Below are positions 56,501 through 64,000 of a stretch of DNA of 64,000 nucleotides, one piece after another (the stretch's first letter is position 1; every line of letters begins with the position of its first letter). The notes beneath the pieces were generated by a model that did not search any database, was not told the DNA's origin, and worked only from the letters and a program-made list of their open reading frames with translations. A program made the translations under genes and the position numbers. The DNA is from Melastoma dodecandrum. Lineage: Eukaryota > Streptophyta > Magnoliopsida > Myrtales > Melastomataceae. Location of the stretch: assembly GCA_029817715.1 (NCBI GenBank), contig JARUPY010000537.1:930001-994000 (forward strand), in the 5' to 3' direction.

Positions 56501-59500
56501 TTAACCCTGAGTGATCTCTTTAAGGACGGCTGGGAAACGTTTTTCTAAAACCTTTCTATGCGATTCCCAAATGGTTCTTCTATATCGTTTTAAATATTTA
56601 CCATTAATTTTCAATGGTTGTTTAATCCCCTCGAGTGTCGACAACCTGTAGCTATTCGTTGAATAAGCTTCAATTACCCGATACGGTCCTTCCCAATTTG
56701 GGGACCATTTTCCAAATGCTTGGTCCTTAGACTTTAGCGGCAACACCATTTTCCAGACCAAGTCGCCGATATTAAAACATTTATGAACTACTTTCTTATT
56801 GTAGTGTCGGGCTATTCTTTGCTTGTGAGCTTCTAATTTATCAATAACTTCTAGTCTTTTCTTTTCCAATTCCTCTAGGGCCACGTACATAGCTTCGTCT
56901 TGTAGACTTGGCTGTGCAACGCGGAGCGACTTATACCTCACTTCTATAGGTAGAATCGCATCATGTCCGTAGACTAGTGCGAACGGAGTTTCTCCAGTAC
57001 CCTCTCGCTTAGTGACTCTTAAAGCCCATAAAGTATCATTCAAGACTTCATGCCACTTCCTTGGATTACATCCAATCATTCTCTGGATGTTGCTTTTTAT
57101 CAGTTTGTTAGACGCCTCAGCTTGCCCGTTCGCTTGAGGGTAGTACGGGGTAGAATTCAAAATCGCAAAGCCAAACTCTTCAGCGAATTCTCTCACCTTA
57201 ACATTATTAAAAGCCGTCCCATTGTTTACAACAATGTTTTGGGGGATGCCAAATCGGTAAATAATGTTAGCTCGCAAGAACTCAATTACCTCATTATGGT
57301 CAATTTTCTTGTAGACTTGGGCTTCTATCCACTTAGTGAAGTAATCTGTCGCAACCAAGATAAACGCATCTCCTCGACTAGAATGAGGATGAATCTCACC
57401 TATTATATCTAGTGCCCAAGTTCTAAAAGGCCAAGGTTTAATTATAGGGGTTAAGTCGGCTGCCGGTGCGCGAGTTGACGGACCATGTCGCTGGCAATCT
57501 TGACATCCCCTGGCCATCTCGATGCAATTTTTCATCATTGATGGCCAGTAAAACCCATGCCTCTGAATAATCCAACACATTTTTACTCCCGATTGATGCG
57601 ATCCACAGAGTCCTTCATGGGTTTCTAGCATTATTGGGGTAGCTTCGTCTACGTCTACACACCTTAAGAGTACACCATTGGTGTCTTTCTTGTAAAGAAC
57701 CCCATCTAGAAGGACATATTTTAATGCTTGGATTTTAATTCGTTGTTTAATCTTTTGATTTGGATTAGAAAGAAAATCTATAATAGGTTTTCTCCAGTCT
57801 TCACCTTGTTTCATTATGTCTATAACCATGATATTATTATTACTCAGCTGTAAGTGCGAGTCTATTTCTTTTAAATCTCCTGGGTTAACTTTTCCTCTGT
57901 AACCCGAGGCTAATTGTGCCAAATTATTGGCTACTCCGTTCTCGTTACGACTTACGAAATGGAAAGTTACACTTTCGAAACATGCGACTAACCGCTGAAC
58001 TATATCAAGGTAAGGTCGCAATTTCTCTTGACATGTACACTCCTCATTTGCCTGGTTGATGACCAACTGAGAGTCACCCTTAATTTGAATTTGTTTCGCA
58101 TTTAATGAAAGGAGCTCTTTTAGCGCCGTTATCAATGCTTCATATTCAGTAGCATTATTGGTTGACAATTTGCGTAGCCGGTAGGCCAACCTGATGTCCT
58201 TGCCCATTGGAGACAATATGTGAACTCCTATCCCTGCTCCATTTCTTGTAGATGAACCATCGAACCATGCTTGCCAAACGTCGTCGATTCCTTCCTCTTG
58301 ATCTATCGACAGGGTCGGGTCATGATCAACCAGAAAATCAACCAAAGCCTGACCTTTAACCGACTGTTGGGATTTGTATCTCAAGTCGTACGGGGAAAGA
58401 ATTAAGCTCCACTTGCTAATACGTCCAGCCAATAATGGACTTTCAAAGAAATATTTAATTATGGGTGACTTAGACACTACATAGACTTCCCCATTCCCAA
58501 TGTAGTGTCTAAGTTTCATTACGGCATAGAACACTGATAGGCATAGCTTCTCTTTTGAAGTGTACCTGACCTCAATCGCAGTTAACTGCCTTGACAAGTA
58601 GTAAACTGCCCTTTCGCGTCCGCCCTTATCTGTTTGTGCCAACATTGCACCTATTGTTACTTCGGTGGCTGCTACGTAAAGAATGAAAGGTTTTCCTTGT
58701 TGGGGAGGTATCAAGACCGGTGGATGCGTTAAGTATTCTTTTAGAGCGTTAAAGGCCTCTTCATGTTCCTTAGTCCATCTGTAGTCATTCTTTCCTCTCA
58801 GTAGATTAGAGAAGACTTTTGTCTTTCCCGCGACATTCCCTATAAATCTACGCAAGTAGTTAACTTTCCCTAAGAAAGCTTGCAATTCTTTCTTATTTCT
58901 TGGTGCTGACAAGTTCTGAATGGCTTTTACTTTGTTTTGATCAACCTCAATACCCCGCTGATGCACTAGGAAGCCCAGGAAATGCCCTGCCTTGACGCCG
59001 AAAGCGCACTTTAGAGGATTTAACTTGAGTTGGTGTATCCTCATCTTAATGAAGGCACTTCTCAAATGCTCGACATGTAGCTCCTCTTCTGTCGACTTGA
59101 CCACTATGTCATCAATGTAGACTTCCACTGTTTTTCCCAAATAAGCATCGAATATGGTGTTCATCGCCCGTTGGTACGTGGCACCAGCGTTCTTTAACCC
59201 AAACGGCATTACTACCCACTCAAAAATGCCTAGCGGACATCTAAACGCGGTTTTATGAATATCTTCCTCTGCGATGAAGATTTGGTTGTAACCCGAAAAA
59301 CCGTCCATGAATGACATAACCTGATGGCCCGCAGTTTTGTCTATAAGGTCATCTGCGACAGGCATAGGATATTCATCTTTAGGAGTAGCACGATTTAAAT
59401 CTCTAAAATCTATGCAAGCTCTAATTTTTCCGTTTTTCTTTAATACGGGGACAATGCTAGAAATCCATTCCGTATATCGTGAAGTCCTTCTATACCCTGC

Positions 59501-59896
59501 CCGGAAGAGCTTTTTTACTTCCTCAAATACTAGTTGCGTCACCTCTCTAGACATTCTTCTTGGAGCTTGTCGTACTGGCTTAAAGTTTTCCTTGATAGGC
59601 AAAGTGTGTTCTACCAGTCTACGATCTAACCCTGGCATTTCGGTGTAATCCCATGCGAAACAATCTTTAAATTCCTCTAGTACGCCCCTGATTGAATCAA
59701 AGAATTCTTTATTTATGGATGAACTGACAAAAAGATTCCTAGGAGAAGCCTCGCTTCCCAAATTAATAGTAATTAAAGGGTCACAAGGAACCATTAAAGA
59801 CTCACGACCGTTGTTGCCACCAAGGCTAGTGGACACGGGGTTATTGCAAGTATCAGGCGCTCTAATCCCCGTTACATTTATTGCTAAAGACGACAT
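56501..59896 (-). CDS. pol: Retrotransposon pol: reverse transcriptase, two RNase H domains, integrase
   Basis: An uninterrupted 1131-codon frame. RT about residues 110-360: SFMDGFSGYNQIFIAEED, MPFGLKNAGATYQRAM and the catalytic YIDD at 260-263. A gypsy-type RNase H follows with the first Asp replaced (LYVAATE), as is usual in Tat. An archaeal-type RNase H is at about 540-665 (WFDGSSTRNGAGIG, NATEYEAL, GDSQL), but its last Asp is Asn (VANNLAQ, 656). Integrase: HHCC zinc region (HQSG...CQDCQRH), then Asp829, Asn890 in place of the second catalytic Asp (VVNNGTAF), and Glu926. There is no chromodomain. The two Asp-to-Asn changes predict a dead aRNase H and integrase although the frame is open. 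The upstream border to gag-pro is a stop/frame change, where Ogre-type elements use an intron. Confidence 0.93.
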   Translation of the reverse strand: MSSLAINVTGIRAPDTCNNPVSTSLGGNNGRESLMVPCDPLITINLGSEASPRNLFVSSSINKEFFDSIRGVLEEFKDCFAWDYTEMPGLDRRLVEHTLPIKENFKPVRQAPRRMSREVTQLVFEEVKKLFRAGYRRTSRYTEWISSIVPVLKKNGKIRACIDFRDLNRATPKDEYPMPVADDLIDKTAGHQVMSFMDGFSGYNQIFIAEEDIHKTAFRCPLGIFEWVVMPFGLKNAGATYQRAMNTIFDAYLGKTVEVYIDDIVVKSTEEELHVEHLRSAFIKMRIHQLKLNPLKCAFGVKAGHFLGFLVHQRGIEVDQNKVKAIQNLSAPRNKKELQAFLGKVNYLRRFIGNVAGKTKVFSNLLRGKNDYRWTKEHEEAFNALKEYLTHPPVLIPPQQGKPFILYVAATEVTIGAMLAQTDKGGRERAVYYLSRQLTAIEVRYTSKEKLCLSVFYAVMKLRHYIGNGEVYVVSKSPIIKYFFESPLLAGRISKWSLILSPYDLRYKSQQSVKGQALVDFLVDHDPTLSIDQEEGIDDVWQAWFDGSSTRNGAGIGVHILSPMGKDIRLAYRLRKLSTNNATEYEALITALKELLSLNAKQIQIKGDSQLVINQANEECTCQEKLRPYLDIVQRLVACFESVTFHFVSRNENGVANNLAQLASGYRGKVNPGDLKEIDSHLQLSNNNIMVIDIMKQGEDWRKPIIDFLSNPNQKIKQRIKIQALKYVLLDGVLYKKDTNGVLLRCVDVDEATPIMLETHEGLCGSHQSGVKMCWIIQRHGFYWPSMMKNCIEMARGCQDCQRHGPSTRAPAADLTPIIKPWPFRTWALDIIGEIHPHSSRGDAFILVATDYFTKWIEAQVYKKIDHNEVIEFLRANIIYRFGIPQNIVVNNGTAFNNVKVREFAEEFGFAILNSTPYYPQANGQAEASNKLIKSNIQRMIGCNPRKWHEVLNDTLWALRVTKREGTGETPFALVYGHDAILPIEVRYKSLRVAQPSLQDEAMYVALEELEKKRLEVIDKLEAHKQRIARHYNKKVVHKCFNIGDLVWKMVLPLKSKDQAFGKWSPNWEGPYRVIEAYSTNSYRLSTLEGIKQPLKINGKYLKRYRRTIWESHRKVLEKRFPAVLKEITQG

Positions 59897-59969
59897 AGAC
59901 TGATTTCGCCCTTCCTTGTAGACTCGGAGTCACTGGAGGACGTCAGCGACCGCCGCGTTCTTCCTTTTA

Positions 59970-62387
59970 CTATGATCCATAGATTCCCTCCTTCAGGAGT
60001 CTATCGGGCTCCAACTCCGCTCCAGCATTTGGTTGGCCTTCTAAAGCTTCCCCTTTGTCGCTTTTGTTCTCACCATTCCTGCTTTCCTCGGCGAGGTTTT
60101 CTCCCGAATTAACCTCTTGAAGAACCTCCTCTATATCCTTATCGGTGAACTCATCTCCCCACCCTGTTGGAACGATTGGGCCGTTCTCAAGTTTGGAATG
60201 CGAGGTTCCATAATCCACAATGTAGTCAAATTTTCCAGACGGCTGACCTAGAGGTCCGACTGTAGGATCTCCTAGCTCGTATCGCTGATGCAGTGTAAGG
60301 TCTTTCATGGTCTTACTTGCCTCTGCATGCAAAATACCCTTATCACGACAGGAATAAACATCAGCCTTAATAATTTCAACCTCAGAATCAAGCCATAACA
60401 TTAATTCTCTATGCAAGGTGGATGGTATAGCCGCGGCTTTATGCAGCCAGTCACGTCCAAGCAGAGCGTTGAAGGTAGGAACTATGTCTATGACAAAGAA
60501 AGCAGTTTCTTTTTCTTGTCGACCTACACCCAAGTGTACTGAAAAAATTCCCAAGCATTCCGATTTCCTACCATTGAATCCGCTTACAGCGACATCTGTC
60601 TTTACCAGGTCGCATGGCTTATATCCAAGTAATTTAAACCTGGACAATGGCAGTACGTTTATAGTGGCTCCGTTGTCTACTAAGACTCGATTCACTATAG
60701 TGCCATCAAAGGTAGCCGTAATATATAATGAATGCATGTGTTGTTTCATACTATCCGAAGGCTTCTTAAGCCAATGAAGTGGGAAGCCCGACGGGTAGAT
60801 CAAAGGACGAGACGGAGGCGACTTACCTTTCGGGTTCTCTGTATGCTCCACTTTGGCGAAGTCTACAGGCAAGGTGATAGCGTTACAGCTCACGGTTGCC
60901 TCTTTCCTGCCATTAATGTCTCTCGGGACGTCATTCCTAAGAGGGGTGTAATCAAAGCTCGAGCCTGGCTCTTCCGAGTGGTCCGTAGACTCATTGTACT
61001 CAGCTTCCACATTTGACTTCTTTATATGTGGAGCGGCCATTGTTGGGGTAGGTCTAGGCCTTTTGACGACGTGGCTTAGACGTCTGTCTCTCCTTTTTCG
61101 GGTCTGTGTGGGTAAAGTTGCTTTACCCACAGCTTTCTGCCAATGTTTCGAAGGATTAGTTACTTTCACCATTCTTGATTTCTTAGAATCAATGGCGATC
61201 TGACGTACCTCCACAAAGTCTTTGACGAACGGATCGTATCCCACGATTGTTCGTGGCGGTTCCTGTGTCGTCTCTGAATTAAGCAGGGAATTTCGAGTAC
61301 CTGTAGTCGCGGGGCAAACCGGCTGGATCACCATCTCTCCATTCGCCGACAAGTCTACCAACTTGAGGAAGTAGCTCACACAGCACGCCGTGCAGAGCTG
61401 TGTGATTAAAATCCTGTTGCGCCCAATCAGTTTGCATTTCTGGCACAACAGCTTCTCATCCAAGAACTGAGCAATTGGTGGCCCCATCTGGATCGCGCGA
61501 GCATCAACCTTGCGCGAACCATACCTTGGCTTGACTCCTTTCCTTTGCGCCGCATCGCTTTGCTGTGCTCTATCAGTCGCACCTGTTACAGGGTGTGCGC
61601 CCGTTGCAGGGTGTGACTCGTGGATGTGAGCACTATTTTCTTGGTTAGGTTTCTGATGAGTTTGTGGATTGTCAAACTCTAAATGCTTCCTAGAACGCTC
61701 TGCAGCATAAGAATGGTGTTCGGGAGCCCTTCCTCTGCCATGGGGGCCGCCTCTTCCTCCTCGGGTCGCCAACCTATGCTCTAGACTCGGAGGGCTTTTG
61801 AATCCTCTCTGAGGGTTATTAGAGGCTGTCCGTGGTCGCGGGGAGCCCATTCCCATTGCCACCTCCTCAAGCGGGGTCAGGTCGTACCAGGTGTCACCCT
61901 GATTAGCTTGGAGGTATTTCCGAAAGGTATTACACCTATCAGTAGTGTGTGTGTCATCCATATGCCAGCAGCAAAGGTTACTGGCAACCGCTTTGGCCGG
62001 GCAAGTAATTACCCCTTTTTCAGCCAGCCTACGGAACAGGGCATTCGCCACCAAGGTCTCCCCAGATACCTTTGTGTGATTAAAATCCTGTAGAGGGAGA
62101 ATATGGTCAGCTTCTATGACATTTATGTCTACATCAGATATGTCAAACATATGAATAGCAATTTCATCATCAAAAGGTTTCTCGTCGACCATAGTAACTT
62201 CGTCGACTTCAGGGAAATACAATTCTTTTGCCTCTATAAGGTCTTGAATAATGTTCCTGAAAGACAGACAATCTTTGGTCGTATGTGTAAATGACCCGTG
62301 CCACTTGCAAAAGTTCCTAGACTTTTCTCTATCCGTCTAGGGGGTCCTATGACCCGGTTTTAGTTTAATCCGCTTTCGCTGAAAGAG
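59970..62387 (-). pseudogene. Retrotransposon gag 3' part and aspartic protease
   Basis: The open frame reads 62222 to 59970 (750 codons, first codon TTG, so not a true start). The same frame continues upstream through TAG 62339-62337 to gag. The N-terminal side has Cys/His knuckle-like strings (NFCKWHGSFTHTTKDC, upstream of 62222; LCCWHMDDTHTTDRCNTFRK). The middle is low complexity. The protease lies towards the C-terminal side: VDNGATINVLPLSRF (catalytic Asp in D-N-G-A), then NALLGRDWLH and IPSTLHRELMLWL. These are Tat-type signatures. The acidic tail ends at the stop at 59970. The enzyme would cut the gag-pol precursor in the virus-like particle. Confidence 0.85.
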
Positions 62388-63960
62388 CTAATCAAAAATT
62401 GCATCGGCTTTATCTATATCGAAGAAATATTTTCTTTCTTCCCCTGTTTTCTGGGACGCCTTCGCTTTGGAATTCCTCCGTGCTAACGGCTCACAAACGG
62501 TGGCTTCTCCTTTTATGAACTCAGCCATGTCCACCTCGACAGCCTCTAGCTGATAAGTGCGCGTAGACTGAGCTTCTTCTACCAACAACTGGTGGTACTC
62601 AGTTGCCCTTCTGGCGAGGTCATACAGGTCGGTGAACCTTTCCCCTTGTAATTTATTTTTGAAAGGGATGGACAAGGCATTTAATGCCACCATGAGCTGG
62701 TCTCTTTCCGAGATTGCCGGTCTACAGCGGAGCAACGCTTTTCGCAAACGCATCAAAAACTGCCCGGGTGCTCACCAGCGACTTGTTTCAAGCGCATGAC
62801 CTCAAAGATTGACAGAGGCGAGTCCAGCCGCGCAAACGCTTTCATAAAGCTAGACTGCATATCAGCCCATGATGCCACTGACCTAGGGGGTAAACTAGCG
62901 TACCACGTAAAGGCATCTCCTGTGAGCGAATTTGGGAACAACTTCAACTTCCAAAAATCATTAGTCGCAGCTTCCCCAAGCTGATGGGTAAAACGCGCTA
63001 TGTGCTCCAAAGGAGTCATCTCATCCTCCCCTGAGAAACGAGTGAAATCAGGTACTCTGTACCCTCTGGGCAAGGGAAAGTCCCTGTCGACGTAAGCCGG
63101 ATAAGGGCTCCTGTAGAAGGTGGGGTCATCTTGTCTCACGACTCCAGGGACCATTTGTTCCAGTACTTGAGCTATTGCTTCCCTCAAATCTAATGGGGGA
63201 GGGGGACGGCCAACTGGCTCCCTTATAGGGTCCTGACCCCATCTTTCACCCATGTAAGGCATCCTTTCAACATTCCTTGTCGACTGCGAATCTACAGGGG
63301 CTTTAGCATAAAAACTTTCTACTCAGGACGGTCCCCTTGGGTTTGACAAATCCCCTGGTGGAAAATCATCTATAGGGGCTTTTCCAGGTCGCCGCCCTGG
63401 GGCGGAAGGCGCATACCTGTTTGTCTCACCCTGAGCCTCGCCATATTGATCTTCCGGTTTCGTTGCGAAGGCGGCATTTTGCCTCCACTCCGTGGGCGAC
63501 CGGGAAGAGGCTGGCCTAGAGGGAGACGTCCTGTCCCTGATTTCCGCAGAATATTGGGCATCAACATTCCAGGGATCCTCATTCTGAAAAGAGACGTTCC
63601 TTTTGTCAGCACGTCGCGCATCTCCCATAAAAGAGAAGTCTCTGTCCGTATGATTACTCGTTCCTGCGACGACACTGGGCCTACTTAAGGCGGTGATTTG
63701 CTCTAGAATTCGAGCCATATTACTCTCCAAACCAGATATCCGCTTATCAAACGAGTTCTTCATATCATTAAATTCATTATAGAACTCCAACCTTGATATG
63801 AACTCGGATGGCGTATGCTCCAATAACTCAGTCTGGGTTACGTTTAACTGACCACCTAGGGTCACATTTTCAGTAATCGCATCCCCTGCCTGAAAAGTAC
63901 CATCTCCTTCTAAAGGAGGGGGGGATCGCGGTTTGCGCCACTTCTAGTATTTTTTGTCAT
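62388..63960 (-). pseudogene. gag: Retrotransposon gag, broken
   Basis: ATG at 63960-63958 (MTKNTRSGANRDPP) is the likely start. The long frame continues only if the C7 run (G7 on plus, about 63917-63923) had one more base. Lesions after that: TGA 63325-63323, a frame change near 62755 between the 169- and 122-codon frames, and TAG 62390-62388. The retrotransposon gag domain is at about 63100-62560: VPDFTRFSGEDEMTPLEHIA, FKLFPNSLTG-type text (WKLKLFPNSLTGDAFTWYAS), then MRLKQVAGEHPGSF and ARRATEYHQLLVEE. Gag forms the particle shell. A coiled-coil-like N-terminal piece (FNDMKNSFDKRISGLESNMA) precedes it. Confidence 0.85.
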
Positions 63961-64000
63961 CTGTAAATATGAGGTATTTACCTCGATCTCCCACTGTGGT
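63961..64000 (-). other. Leader of the retrotransposon upstream of gag, cut by window end
   Basis: Only 40 bases are visible. No primer-binding site or LTR edge is present; they must lie beyond the window. Confidence 0.5.

Larger units (their letters stand above)
52450..64000 (-). mobile_element. Ty3/gypsy Tat/Ogre-type LTR retrotransposon, 5' LTR outside window
   Basis: Minus-strand order from the right edge: gag (63960 leftwards), protease, RT, a degenerate gypsy RNase H, a second RNase H of archaeal type, integrase, then an antisense ORF with a plant mobile domain, a polypurine tract (53248-53233) and the 3' LTR (starting at 53232). Two RNase H domains and no chromodomain are the mark of the Tat lineage; antisense extra ORFs next to the 3' LTR are also reported there. 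The visible element exceeds 11.5 kb. Stops, frameshifts and changed catalytic residues show that it is inactive. The left LTR edge (about 52450-52520) cannot be fixed without the other LTR. Confidence 0.88.

Noticed and set aside
59337..59648. Plus-strand frames opposite pol and gag-pro (also 57050-57412, 60418-60777, 61908-62093)
   Set aside because: Shadows of the long minus-strand retrotransposon frames, with no motif of their own.

Overview
This window looks like nuclear DNA of a dicot plant. Genes are split by short AT-rich introns with GT..AG borders. TIR-NBS-LRR (TNL) immune receptor genes, which monocots lack, occur in tandem. A piece of plastid ycf2 sits inside one TNL intron, and much of the rest is plant-type LTR retrotransposons, SINEs and MITE-like elements. 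The TNLs resemble the flax-L6 type with an N-terminal membrane anchor, a type I associate with Myrtales. That order-level guess is weak. No homology search was possible, so assignments rest on motifs, splice logic and comparison of copies inside the window.

Layout. 187-13117 is a tandem duplication of one TNL locus. Copy A (1177-5987) and copy B (9466-13117) share five-exon architecture, and both carry several disabling lesions. Between them lie an orphan LRR fragment (7010-7546) and a four-exon piece of a PFP beta-subunit gene on the minus strand (7636-8395). Copy B is cut off at 13117 by TE-derived sequence (13118-20207), followed by a minus-strand Ty1/copia remnant (gag, primer-binding site and LTR start, 20212 to about 22190). 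A SINE with a 15-bp target-site duplication is at 23508-23806. The only clearly intact ordinary gene is a nine-exon TMEM120/TMPIT-like membrane protein gene (24701-27809).

From 33104 to 36320 there is a third TNL locus. It has an open TIR-NBS gene that stops before the MHD/LRR part, a 14-bp hairpin at the break, two arrays of a 69-bp (23-codon) repeat, and a decayed NB-ARC remnant. 36.3-42.4 kb is AT-rich with small duplications, a micro-retroinsertion and a foldback element. Two PLAC8/plant-cadmium-resistance-type genes face each other as an inverted pair (42643-43393 plus, 48306-47563 minus) and carry different, complementary lesions. The second lies between two direct repeats of about 705 bp. 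A ginkbilobin/DUF26-type secreted protein pseudogene is at 51663-52040.

From about 52450 to the window end lies one large minus-strand Ty3/gypsy element of the Tat/Ogre type. From right to left it carries gag, protease, and reverse transcriptase/dual RNase H/integrase. An antisense (plus-strand) multi-exon plant-mobile-domain ORF follows, then the polypurine tract and 3' LTR. Its 5' LTR is outside the window. It carries stops, frameshifts and catalytic Asp-to-Asn changes, so it appears dead. The most novel-looking items are the membrane-anchor exon in front of both TIR exons, the 69-bp coding-like repeat beside the truncated TNL, the antisense PMD gene in the Tat element, and the compensated frameshifts in the DUF26 gene.
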